Assembly: GCA_036269075.1 (NCBI GenBank)
Contig: DATASX010000016.1
Coordinates: 24,001-88,000, forward strand
From: Sporichthyaceae bacterium
GTDB lineage: Bacteria; Actinomycetota; Actinomycetes; Sporichthyales; Sporichthyaceae
Direction of reading: 5' to 3'
DNA: 64,000 bases
A program made the translations under genes and the position numbers. Position 1 is the first letter of the stretch. Every line of letters begins with the position of its first letter. Shown here in pieces: positions 1-7,570 of the stretch. The notes under the pieces are model-generated. The model worked only from the letters and a program-made list of their open reading frames with translations, searched no databases and was not told the DNA's origin.

Positions 1-1768
1 TCCGGGCCCACTCAACCGGACACACCTCGACCACCGGCCGGTCGCAGATTACCATCCCGCCGGAATGGATGCCCAGGTGCCGGGGGAACCCCAGCAACCG
101 GTTCGACAGCGTGAGGACCTCGGCGGGCACCTCCTCGACGGCGCTCTGCTCGGCGGTTCTCGGCAGGTCGTAGCGATGGGCCTCGCGGGCGAAGGCGTCC
201 TGGGCACCGGTCGAGTAACCCAGGGCCTTGGCCATGTCACGGACAGCGGACCGGGGCCGGTACGAGATCACGTTCGCGACCTGGGCCGCGTGCCGCCGGC
301 CGTAGCGCGCGTAGACGTGCTGGATGACCTCCTCGCGGCGGCCGGACTCGATGTCGACGTCGATGTCCGGCGGCTCGCCCCGCTCCGGGGACAGGAAGCG
401 TTCGAACAGCAGGCCGTAATAGACCGCGTCGACCGCGGTGATCCCCAGCGCGTAGCAGACCGCGGAGTTGGCCGCGGATCCGCGGCCCTGGCAGAGGATG
501 TCGCGCGACCGGGCGAACTCCACGATCTCGTGGACGATCAGGAAGTACCCGGGGAAGTCGAGCTTCTCGATCATCTCCAGTTCGTGGTCCAGCTGGGCGT
601 AGGCACCGGGCTGCCGTTCGGCGTAGCGGGACCCGTAGCGCACTGCGGCCCCCCGCTCGGTCAGTTCGCGCAACCAACTCATCGCGGTGTGCCCGGCGGG
701 GACCGGGAAATCCGGCAGGCGCGGGCGGATCAGAGCCAGGTCGAACGCGCACTGCTCGGCCAACTCGGCCGCCTGCCGGACCGCGTCCGGATACCTGCGG
801 AAGTGCCGGGCCTGCTCGGCGCCGGACCGCAGGTGGGCCGTCCCGGCCGCGGGCAACCAACCGGCCAGATCGTCGAGGCTGCGCCGGGCGCGGACCGCGG
901 ACAGCGCGGTGGCCAGGCGATGACCGTCCGGGGTGGCGTAGTGGGCATTGGCGGTCGCCACCGTGGCCAGGTCGAACCGCCGGGCCAACCCGGCCAGCAC
1001 CTCGATGCGGGCGGCGTCCTCCGGCTGGCCGTGGTCGGTCAGCTCCACCACGACGTTGTCCCGGCCGAACAAGTCCACCAGCCGGTCCAGCTCCCGCGTG
1101 GCAGCCGCTGCACCGGCCGCGCCGCCGACGGCCAATGCGGCCGGGACGGTTCCTTTGCGGCATCCGGTCAGGATCACCCAATGGCCCTGCGCGGCGGCAC
1201 CCAACGAATCCAGGTCGTGGACCGGACGGCCCTTCTCCGCCCCGGCGGCGTGGCCGTCGCTGATGGCGGTGGACAACCTCGCGTAGCCGTCGGGATCTCT
1301 GGCCAGCACCAGCAGGTGACTGCCCTCCGGATCGGCGATCCCGTTCTGCGGCCGGGTCAACCCGAGGCTCAGCTCCGACCCGAACACGGTCGGCAGCCCG
1401 TACCTGGTCGCGGCCTCGGCGAACCGGACCACCCCGTAGAACCCGTCGTGGTCGGTGATCGCCAGTGCGGTCAGGCCGAGCCGGACGGCCTCCTCGACCA
1501 TCTCCTCCGGGTGCGCGGCCCCGTCCAGGAAGCTGAAGTTGGTGTGGGCGTGCAGCTCCGCGTAGGGGACGTCGCGCCCGGGCGTCCGCCCCAGGTCCGG
1601 TCGCGGCCGGTAGGGCGCCCGCCGGGTGCTCCCGGGCCGCTCCGGCTCGGTCCCGAACGCCAACCGGGGAGCTGCCTGCGGGGGCTGGTTCTCCCCCGGC
1701 GGCGGGAACTTCCCGGACAGCCGCCGCTCCAGCTCCCGCCACGGCATCGGCGGGTTGCCCCAACCCAT
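1..1768 (-). CDS. dnaE2: Error-prone DNA polymerase DnaE2 (partial, N-terminal 589 codons)
   Basis: DnaE2 is the C-family polymerase that carries out SOS mutagenic translesion synthesis with ImuA' and ImuB. The gene runs off the left edge, so its C-terminal part is not visible. Translating from ATG 1768 gives MGWGNPPMPWRELERRLSG, then a PHP domain opening with YAELHAHTNFSFLDG (Y69, H73, H75). The palm shows CQGRGSAANS (residues 426-435) and the catalytic acids PDIDVDIE (467-474), so the polymerase active site is intact. The start sits behind a GGGAGGGGAG ribosome site. Only 62 bases separate it from imuB and no LexA box lies between them, so it is probably transcribed from the imuB promoter. 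Family assignment is secure from motifs and context. Confidence 0.93.
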   Translation of the reverse strand, partial: MGWGNPPMPWRELERRLSGKFPPPGENQPPQAAPRLAFGTEPERPGSTRRAPYRPRPDLGRTPGRDVPYAELHAHTNFSFLDGAAHPEEMVEEAVRLGLTALAITDHDGFYGVVRFAEAATRYGLPTVFGSELSLGLTRPQNGIADPEGSHLLVLARDPDGYARLSTAISDGHAAGAEKGRPVHDLDSLGAAAQGHWVILTGCRKGTVPAALAVGGAAGAAAATRELDRLVDLFGRDNVVVELTDHGQPEDAARIEVLAGLARRFDLATVATANAHYATPDGHRLATALSAVRARRSLDDLAGWLPAAGTAHLRSGAEQARHFRRYPDAVRQAAELAEQCAFDLALIRPRLPDFPVPAGHTAMSWLRELTERGAAVRYGSRYAERQPGAYAQLDHELEMIEKLDFPGYFLIVHEIVEFARSRDILCQGRGSAANSAVCYALGITAVDAVYYGLLFERFLSPERGEPPDIDVDIESGRREEVIQHVYARYGRRHAAQVANVISYRPRSAVRDMAKALGYSTGAQDAFAREAHRYDLPRTAEQSAVEEVPAEVLTLSNRLLGFPRHLGIHSGGMVICDRPVVEVCPVEWAR

Positions 1769-1777
1769 CTCCCCTCC

Positions 1778-1803
1778 CCTCCCGAAAAGCCCTCCCGAAA
1801 AGC
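1778..1803 (-). repeat. 13-bp perfect tandem duplication in the dnaE2 leader
   Basis: On the minus strand the unit GCTTTTCGGGAGG occurs twice in a row (1791-1803 and 1778-1790) just before the dnaE2 Shine-Dalgarno. Each copy carries its own GGGAGG, so the leader presents duplicated ribosome-binding-like sequences. It looks like a slippage duplication; any effect on DnaE2 translation is inference. Confidence 0.7.
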
Positions 1804-1830
1804 CTTGCCTGTATCGGAACTGACGCTGCC

Positions 1831-3468
1831 TCAGTCGTAGACCGCCTCGACGAACCACATCCCGTCCTCCTGCAGGAGCAACCAGCCGGCCCCGTCGGCG
1901 GTGGCCACCTGGAAGCGGATCCGCAGCCGCGCCTTGGCCGAGTCCCACCACCGCTCGTCGGCAGGCCACGGACCGGCCCACGACAGGACCCGGCGCGGCG
2001 GCTCGCGACCGACGACCAGGCGGGCCGGGGCGCCGGAGAGCGCGTAGCGGGCCGTCACCGCCACCGGGGCCCCGGACTCATCGATGAGCACGGCAGGAAC
2101 CGGGATCGGCGGGACCAACGCCGGGCTGGGCTCGGGCACCCGGCCCGGCCACGGACCGTCCGCGCGACGGGACTCCCGCGGGTCGCCCCAGGTGACGTAG
2201 CGGACCCGCTCCCCCGGACCTCGCCCGCCGCCGACCACCGCGGTCTGCACCGACGGCTGCCCGAGCAGGCCCTGCACCCGGGACAACGCCCGCCCGGCCC
2301 GGGCGGCGGCATCCGCATCGGCCCCGGACGGGGCCCACAACCCGAGCTGCTCACCGGCGTGCTCGATCACCTCATCGGGCGCCAGCCGGAGAACCGCTAT
2401 CCCGGACCGCGCCCGGGCGGGCGAGGCGGCGCCCGGGCGGGTGGCCAACCACCCGTCCAACTGCCAGCGAACCCGTTCCGCGATCGCCGCCGCGGTCAGC
2501 ACACCCTCGTGGCGCCAGACCCGGGTGTGGCGCTCCCCGCTCTCGGTCTCCGCCTCGACACTCACCCGGGTGCACCCGAGACCGGCCGCGGCCAGGCGCA
2601 GCTGGAGCTGGTCGGCCAGCCGCCGGGCCGCGAAGGCCGCCCGCTCCACGGAGTCGGCCGGTGGGTCGAGGGTCAGCGAGACGACCAGGTCCGGCGGTGG
2701 GACCCGGGCGTCCGGTGGCCGCGGATCCAACCCACGGGCCAACCGGTGGACGAAGACGCCGTCGGAGCCGAACCGGGCCATCACGTCGGGGGCGGGCAGT
2801 TGGGCGAACTCCCCCAACGTGCGCAGCCCGAGCCGACGCAACAGGTCGACCAGTTCCGGCCGGTCGATGACCTCCAGCGACTGCGCGGCCAGGAACTCCG
2901 GTGTGCGACCGGCGGGCACAACGGCGCCACGGCGGGCCGCCAGCGCGGCGGCGAACGGCCCCTCGGCCACCCCGGCCAGGCAGGAGTCGCCCGGACCGGC
3001 CGCGGACGCCTCGTCGGCGAGCCGGACCGCGGCCGGCTCGTCGCCCCCGAAGTACCGCGCCGGGCCGCGCGCGGACACCGCGCACAGCCCCGGCCGGACG
3101 ACCTCGACACCCGGCGCCACGGCTTCGACCGCGGCCACCACGGGCTCGAACGCGCGCGCCTCCTCGGCCAGGTCGCGGTCGAGCACCGCCAGCTCCGGGC
3201 AGCGGTACTGGGCCTCCCGACGGCGCAACCCACGACGCACCCCGGCCGCCCGGGCCCGGGCGGTGCACGAGAGCACGACGCCGCCGGACAGGACCGCGGC
3301 CGGGGCCTCCGGGGCCAGACCGACAGCTGCCACCGCGGTCAGCACCGGCCAGTCCGGGGACCAGATCGCGATGGTCCGCCCGGCGGGCGCATCCACCCGC
3401 GAGAGCTCCCCGCACCGGCTCGCGGAGGGCCGGACGGGGTGCTCTCGAGCTGTTCGGGCGGTGGCCAT
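1831..3468 (-). CDS. imuB: ImuB, catalytically inactive Y-family polymerase homologue
   Basis: ImuB (545 aa) is the clamp-binding hub of the SOS mutasome, bringing DnaE2 to the beta clamp. The Y-family fold starts at residues 34-42 with AIWSPDWPV, where active polymerases have an acidic DxD-like motif. The later acidic pair (SxDE region) is also absent, as expected for ImuB. The C-terminus ends FVEAVYD, typical of the family. ATG 3468 lies 15 bases downstream of a perfect LexA box, so the transcript has little or no leader. dnaE2 follows 62 bases downstream. It is separated from imuA' by 78 bases holding its own operator, so imuB-dnaE2 can be induced independently of imuA'. Confidence 0.92.
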   Translation of the reverse strand: MATARTAREHPVRPSASRCGELSRVDAPAGRTIAIWSPDWPVLTAVAAVGLAPEAPAAVLSGGVVLSCTARARAAGVRRGLRRREAQYRCPELAVLDRDLAEEARAFEPVVAAVEAVAPGVEVVRPGLCAVSARGPARYFGGDEPAAVRLADEASAAGPGDSCLAGVAEGPFAAALAARRGAVVPAGRTPEFLAAQSLEVIDRPELVDLLRRLGLRTLGEFAQLPAPDVMARFGSDGVFVHRLARGLDPRPPDARVPPPDLVVSLTLDPPADSVERAAFAARRLADQLQLRLAAAGLGCTRVSVEAETESGERHTRVWRHEGVLTAAAIAERVRWQLDGWLATRPGAASPARARSGIAVLRLAPDEVIEHAGEQLGLWAPSGADADAAARAGRALSRVQGLLGQPSVQTAVVGGGRGPGERVRYVTWGDPRESRRADGPWPGRVPEPSPALVPPIPVPAVLIDESGAPVAVTARYALSGAPARLVVGREPPRRVLSWAGPWPADERWWDSAKARLRIRFQVATADGAGWLLLQEDGMWFVEAVYD

Positions 3469-3482
3469 GCGGACGACTATGT

Positions 3483-3498
3483 TCGAACATCTGTTCGA
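3483..3498 (-). promoter_or_regulatory. LexA (SOS) box upstream of imuB
   Basis: TCGAACATCTGTTCGA is a perfect match to the actinobacterial SOS box TCGAAC-N4-GTTCGA. It lies 15 bases before the imuB start, in the gap after imuA', so LexA bound here would block imuB-dnaE2 transcription. Confidence 0.93.
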
Positions 3499-3523
3499 TT
3501 GTCAAGGGTGGCCCGCGCGTCGC

Positions 3524-3538
3524 CTGACGCTCCGTCAG
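3524..3538. repeat. Palindrome CTGACG-CTC-CGTCAG after imuA'
   Basis: A perfect 6+6 palindrome lies 9 bases after the imuA' stop and just before the imuB LexA box. It is one member of a CTGACG-N3-CGTCAG set seen at 26359, 31283 and 38865, with a looser relative at 9023. It could be a short terminator hairpin for imuA' or an operator; the sequence alone does not decide. Confidence 0.6.
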
Positions 3539-3546
3539 ATAAGCTG

Positions 3547-4293
3547 TCAGCCGGCGGCGTCGGCCAGTTCGGGTCCGGCCACGACGAGTGGATCCGGCAA
3601 GCCGGCCGGTCGGATCTCGACGGTCGCCGACCGGGCACCGACCACCCCGCGGCCCGAGACGCCAACCGACAGGCGGTGGGCAGACAGCTGCCCGAAACCG
3701 TCGCCGAGGCCCTCCCACCGCGCGGCCGTCGACCGCAGTCGCACATCGGCGTCGACCCACGGCCCGAGCGAGACCAGCACCGTGCCGTGCCGACGGATCC
3801 GCGCGGCGAGCCACCGCTCGTCGGCGGGCCGCAAGGCTGTCGGGGGGCGGACCGCCACCAGGTCGAAGCCGTCGAGCAACGCCCCCACGACCCGCACCCA
3901 GTCCCGACCCGGTTCCGGCACCAGGGCCAACCTGTCCAGGTCGACACCGGCCTCCGCGGCGGCGGCCAGACCGATTCCGGGGCCGTTCACCAGCGCGCAC
4001 CAGGACCCGGCACCCGACACCCGCGCGAGCAGCAACAACAGCACCGAACAACCGCCCGGGCCGACAGCCTCCCGGTAGCACTCGCCCGACCCCCCACCGC
4101 CGGACCGACCCGGGGCCAACGGCCCGGCGATCCCGATCTCGACCGTGCTTCCCCGCCGCAGTCCGCCTCCGATCAGGACCGGCCGCAACGCGTCCGGCAC
4201 GGGCAGTACCGAACTGACCGGCGGGGTCGCCGAGGCCCGCGAGACCGCACCGGCGGGCAGTCTGGAAATCAGGTCGGCAACTGTGGTGGACAC
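3547..4293 (-). CDS. imuA': ImuA', RecA-like accessory protein of the SOS mutasome
   Basis: This 248-residue protein is a degenerate RecA-type ATPase of the ImuA' family, which works with ImuB and DnaE2 in damage-induced mutagenesis. The usual Walker A is replaced by a glycine-rich stretch (APGRSGGGGSGE), as in other ImuA' proteins. An upstream in-frame GTG at 4311 lies inside the LexA box, so GTG 4293 (MSTTVADLISRL) is the better start. It is the first gene of the divergent mutagenesis block, followed by imuB and dnaE2. Assignment rests mainly on gene order plus the weak RecA-like pattern. Confidence 0.85.
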   Translation of the reverse strand: MSTTVADLISRLPAGAVSRASATPPVSSVLPVPDALRPVLIGGGLRRGSTVEIGIAGPLAPGRSGGGGSGECYREAVGPGGCSVLLLLLARVSGAGSWCALVNGPGIGLAAAAEAGVDLDRLALVPEPGRDWVRVVGALLDGFDLVAVRPPTALRPADERWLAARIRRHGTVLVSLGPWVDADVRLRSTAARWEGLGDGFGQLSAHRLSVGVSGRGVVGARSATVEIRPAGLPDPLVVAGPELADAAG

Positions 4294-4303
4294 CGTGTTA
4301 TGT

Positions 4304-4319
4304 TCGAACACATGTTCGA
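4304..4319 (-). promoter_or_regulatory. LexA (SOS) box upstream of imuA'
   Basis: TCGAACACATGTTCGA matches the actinobacterial consensus perfectly. It overlaps the first possible GTG start of imuA' (4311) and lies about 11 bases before the preferred start at 4293. It is 111 bases from the divergent citE-like gene, so it probably controls only the mutagenesis genes. Confidence 0.93.
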
Positions 4320-4429
4320 TTCATGCAACCCGCAGCGGCTCCGGGTGGCCTATGCCACGTCCGGAGGCGGACCGTGCCGGACGGGGCTGAACGATAATTG
4401 CCGGGTCGGAAGGCACCACGAGGAGTCCC

Positions 4430-5248
4430 ATGTCGCCCCAGGATCTGGCGTCCGTCACGAGTCTGTTGTTCGTCCCCGGCCATCGGCCCGACCGCTTCGC
4501 GAAGGCAGCCGACTCCGGTGCCGGCGCGATCATCCTCGACCTCGAGGACGCGGTTGCGCCGGAGGCCAAGGTCGAGGCCCGTGAGCACGTGGCCAAGTGG
4601 TTGGCCGGTGGCGGGGGCGGGATCGTCCGCATCAACGCGCCGGGAACGCCCTGGCACGACGACGACTTGGCCGCGGTCGCCGGACACCCGGTCATGCTGC
4701 CGAAGGCCGAGTCCGCCGAGCAGGTCGCCACGGTCGTCGCGGCGCTCGGTACGGACGCTGCGGTGCTGCCGCTGGTGGAGACCGCGGCCGGGGTTCTCGC
4801 GGCCGATGAGTTCCTCGCGCTGCGCGGGGTGGTGCGGGCGGCGTTCGGCTCGATCGACCTGTCGGCGCAGCTGGGAGTCGACCCGAACGACTACCAGGCG
4901 TTCCTGTTCGCCCGGTCCCGGCTGGTGCTGGCCAGCGCCGCCGCCGGGGTCGCCGGCCCGGTCGACGGCGTCACGACCGATGTCACCGACGACGACCGAC
5001 TGGCCGCCGACGCCGCGCACGGCGCCGGGCTCGGGTTCACCGGCAAGATGTGCATCCACCCCCGCCAGTTGCAGGTCGTGCACACCGCCTTCGACCCGAC
5101 GGCCGAGGAGTTGGAGTGGGCGCGCCGAGTGGTGCAGGCCGCCGGCGACGGCGCCGTCACCACCCTGGACGGGAAGATGGTGGACAAGCCGGTTGTCGAC
5201 CGCGCACGACGCACACTGTCCCGGGCGTCGGCGACAATGGGGGCGTGA
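4430..5248 (+). CDS. CitE-like HpcH/HpaI aldolase/citrate lyase family protein
   Basis: This 272-aa TIM-barrel enzyme belongs to the CitE-like family, which cleaves or hydrolyses 3-hydroxyacyl-CoA esters such as malyl-CoA, citramalyl-CoA or citryl-CoA. Visible motifs are SLLFVPGHRPDRF near residue 11, the metal-binding ILDLEDAV near 36-43, LPLVETAAGV near 107-116 and FGSIDLSAQLG around 131-141. No citrate-lyase alpha or gamma subunit is nearby, so it is a stand-alone CitE rather than a citrate-lyase subunit. The upstream AGGAG fits ATG 4430. The stop overlaps a 14-codon bridge ORF leading to the next gene, so the four genes to 8.5 kb look like one coupled operon. Substrate unknown. Confidence 0.85.
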   Translation: MSPQDLASVTSLLFVPGHRPDRFAKAADSGAGAIILDLEDAVAPEAKVEAREHVAKWLAGGGGGIVRINAPGTPWHDDDLAAVAGHPVMLPKAESAEQVATVVAALGTDAAVLPLVETAAGVLAADEFLALRGVVRAAFGSIDLSAQLGVDPNDYQAFLFARSRLVLASAAAGVAGPVDGVTTDVTDDDRLAADAAHGAGLGFTGKMCIHPRQLQVVHTAFDPTAEELEWARRVVQAAGDGAVTTLDGKMVDKPVVDRARRTLSRASATMGA

Positions 5249-5289
5249 TCCCGACCACTCGCGAGCGAGCCGCAAGGCGACACCGGTGA
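5245..5289 (+). CDS. 14-residue bridge ORF between the CitE-like gene and the next gene
   Basis: GTG 5245 overlaps the stop of the CitE-like gene (GTGA). The frame reads MIPTTRERAARRHR and stops at TGA 5287-5289, which overlaps the GTG start (5286) of the next cistron in another GTGA. It contains a CGCGAGCGAGCC motif like other bridge ORFs in this window. Its likely role is translational coupling; there is no evidence for a functional peptide. Confidence 0.5.
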   Translation: MIPTTRERAARRHR

Positions 5290-6233
5290 CTGCCCCCGGC
5301 CGCCTCGTGCCACCACCGCCGAACACCAGGTCGCACCCCTACCGCGGGCTGTCGATGCAGGAGGTCGACTTCCCGCTCACCGAGGCGGCGATCCTCGAGC
5401 ACCTGATGGGCCGTGAGGTCTACCGGCGCACCGACTTCCTGGCGCTGCGCCACGGCGACCGGACGGCACTGGTGCAGGTCGCCAAGGAGAGCACGGTGCC
5501 GCTGTTCTCCCCGGTCACCGACGCGTTGGTGCTGTCCGGCCCGGAGGACACTGCCTACCTGGAGGACCCGTCGGTCGACGTGGGCAATGCGACCGCCCTG
5601 GGCAAGGTGGCCGATCCGGACAAGCTCACCACCGTCGTGGTCGGAATGTTCTCCCACGTGAACTTCCTGTACCGACCCGCTCCGATCCGGGTCCGGGTGA
5701 CCGAGGTCGTCCCGCCGCATCCGCCGAAGCTGTTGGCCCAGGCCGAGCAGGTCGTCGCGTTCGACGAGGACCTGCCGCCGATCAACCTGGTGCTCGACGC
5801 CGTGGTCATCGACGACCTGGTGGCAGCCAACCCGGCGGACACCTACCTGCTGCCCTGCCGGGGCTCCGGGGCCGCACCCGACGGCGCCAGGCTCGCGTTC
5901 CTCGACACCCGCCCGGCCGGTCGCGAGGACTGGCTGCTGATCGGGTGCGAGCGCTCGTTGCAGTTCCATCGGCACTTCTACGGCGACGAGCCGCCCCAGG
6001 TCGACCTGTGCCCGCGCGCGCGCCTGGCGGCCGACCCGGAGTTCGCCGCGAGCAACGAACTGGCGCTGATCAAGTGCTGCCTGCTGGAGCGCGGCATCGA
6101 GGTCGACGGCCGCTGCGCCGTCGTGCCGTGGGGTGCGAACCTCGACGAGATCCGCACCGGCCTGCGGACCCTGCTGCTCGACCCGGCGCACGCCGAGACC
6201 CCCCTGACGCCGGCGGCGAACGGCGGGTCATGA
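5286..6233 (+). CDS. Conserved protein of unknown function in the lyase cluster
   Basis: I do not recognise this 315-aa protein. It is soluble, mildly acidic and lacks a signal peptide or membrane segment. It has two conserved-looking cysteine spots: LLPCRGSGAAPDGARL in the middle and LALIKCCLLERG near the C-terminus. The start is set at GTG 5286 because the 14-codon bridge ORF ends there with a GTGA overlap and AAGG lies 8 bases upstream; ATG 5355 (MQEVDFPLTEAA) is the alternative. Its stop overlaps the next start (ATGA, 6230). Position between a CitE-like and an adenylosuccinate-lyase-like enzyme suggests a role in the same catabolic or biosynthetic pathway. Confidence 0.75.
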   Translation: MTAPGRLVPPPPNTRSHPYRGLSMQEVDFPLTEAAILEHLMGREVYRRTDFLALRHGDRTALVQVAKESTVPLFSPVTDALVLSGPEDTAYLEDPSVDVGNATALGKVADPDKLTTVVVGMFSHVNFLYRPAPIRVRVTEVVPPHPPKLLAQAEQVVAFDEDLPPINLVLDAVVIDDLVAANPADTYLLPCRGSGAAPDGARLAFLDTRPAGREDWLLIGCERSLQFHRHFYGDEPPQVDLCPRARLAADPEFAASNELALIKCCLLERGIEVDGRCAVVPWGANLDEIRTGLRTLLLDPAHAETPLTPAANGGS

Positions 6234-7570
6234 GCAGCCACCTGTCCGACTCGCAGCTGTTCGGCCATCTGTGGACCACCCCGGAGATGCACGCCCTGTT
6301 CGACGACACCGGGCGCACCCAGGGTTGGCTGGAGGTGCTCGCCGCACTGGCCGCCGCCCAGGCCGAGGTGGGGATGCTGCCGGCCGAGGCCGCCACGGCG
6401 ATCGCCGAGCAAGCCCACGTCGACCGACTGGACCTCGCCGCCGTCGCGGCCGGCACCCGGGCGGCCGGTCACTCGACGCTGGGGCTGATTCAGGAACTGC
6501 GTCGGGTGCTGCCGGAGGCCGCGCGGGAGTGGGTGTACTACGGGGCCACCGTCCAGGACGTCACCGACACCTGGACCGCGCAGACCATGACCACGGTCCT
6601 CGACATCCTCGACCGCGACGTGGAGCGCTGCCGGGCAGCCGCGTTGCAACTGGCCCGCGCCCACCGCGACACGATCATGTGCGGACGCACCCACGGCCAA
6701 CCCGGCCTGCCGATCACGTTCGGGTTCAAGGCAGCGGTGTGGGCCGACGAACTCGGCCGGCACGCCGAACGGATCCGGGAAGCGCGACCGCGGCTGGCCG
6801 TGGTGCAACTGGGCGGGGCGCTCGGGACGATGGAGTTCTGGGGCCCGGGCGCACCGGACCTGCTGGCGGCATTCGCCCGCCGCTGCGGGCTGGGGGCGCC
6901 GGACATCGCGTGGATCACCGCCCGCGACCGGGTGGCGGAGTTCGCGATGCTGCTGGCAATGGTGTCCGGGACCCTGGGCAAGATCGGCAACGAGGTCTTC
7001 GAGTTGGCGCGCCCGGAGATCGGCGAGGTCGCCGAGCCGTTCACCCCCGGTCAGGTCGGCAGCATCACGATGCCACACAAGCGGAACCCGGAACTGGCCG
7101 AGCACCTGGACACCCTGGCCCGCCGGGTCCGCCTCGACGCGGCCTCGTGCGTCGAGGGCATGATCGCGCTGCACGAGCGCGACGGCCGGAGCTGGAAGGC
7201 CGAGTGGCTGGCACTGCCGGAGGCCTGCCAGCTCACCGGCGCGGCGCTGGGGTTCGGGGCGCGACTGCTGGAGGGCCTGCAGATAAACGCCGAACGCATG
7301 CGGGTGAACCTCGACGCGCGGCGCGGGCTACTGCTCTCCGAACCGATGATGCGCGTCCTGGGCGATCGCATCGGCAAGCACGCGGCGCACGAGGCGATCT
7401 ACACCGCGGCGATGCACGCAGTCGAGAACGGCCTCGACCTGGAGAAGGTGGTCGCCGAACGCGGGTTGCTGACGCCGGATCAGATCAGCGCGGCCATCGA
7501 CCCGCGGACGGCGCTCGGTTCGACGACGACCTTCATCGACCGGGTGCTCGCGGCGGGCGGGGCCAGGTGA
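6230..7570 (+). CDS. Adenylosuccinate-lyase-like enzyme (class II fumarase/aspartase superfamily)
   Basis: A 446-aa lyase of the superfamily that releases fumarate or a related product by beta-elimination. The signature loop GSITMPHKRNPE lies at residues 277-288, and the catalytic histidine region reads CGRTHGQPGLPITFG. The N-terminus (LFDDTGRTQGWLEVLAALAAAQ) resembles PurB and 3-carboxymuconate cycloisomerase (PcaB) alike. It sits beside a CitE-like and a PLP enzyme rather than purine genes, so it probably acts on a different substrate than adenylosuccinate. It overlaps the gene before by 4 bases (ATGA) and the gene after by 4 (GTGA), indicating strict translational coupling. Confidence 0.85.
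   Translation: MSSHLSDSQLFGHLWTTPEMHALFDDTGRTQGWLEVLAALAAAQAEVGMLPAEAATAIAEQAHVDRLDLAAVAAGTRAAGHSTLGLIQELRRVLPEAAREWVYYGATVQDVTDTWTAQTMTTVLDILDRDVERCRAAALQLARAHRDTIMCGRTHGQPGLPITFGFKAAVWADELGRHAERIREARPRLAVVQLGGALGTMEFWGPGAPDLLAAFARRCGLGAPDIAWITARDRVAEFAMLLAMVSGTLGKIGNEVFELARPEIGEVAEPFTPGQVGSITMPHKRNPELAEHLDTLARRVRLDAASCVEGMIALHERDGRSWKAEWLALPEACQLTGAALGFGARLLEGLQINAERMRVNLDARRGLLLSEPMMRVLGDRIGKHAAHEAIYTAAMHAVENGLDLEKVVAERGLLTPDQISAAIDPRTALGSTTTFIDRVLAAGGAR

Noticed and set aside
65..1840. A 591-codon plus-strand ORF opposite dnaE2
   Set aside because: It is the antisense shadow of dnaE2 produced by high GC; the minus-strand frame has all PHP and polymerase motifs while this frame shows only repetitive Gly/Arg/Pro/Val-rich text.
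4304..4319. The LexA box as regulator of the CitE-like cluster as well
   Set aside because: It lies 111 bases from that start and overlaps the imuA' start region; nothing links that cluster to DNA damage.
2359..4584. A 741-codon plus-strand ORF across the imuA'-imuB region
   Set aside because: It overlaps two real minus-strand genes and both LexA boxes and has no recognisable domain; typical high-GC antisense ORF.
4398..5285. N-terminal 296 codons of an ORF fused in frame to the unknown gene
   Set aside because: This part is an alternate frame of the CitE-like gene; the real start is set by the bridge ORF at 5286.
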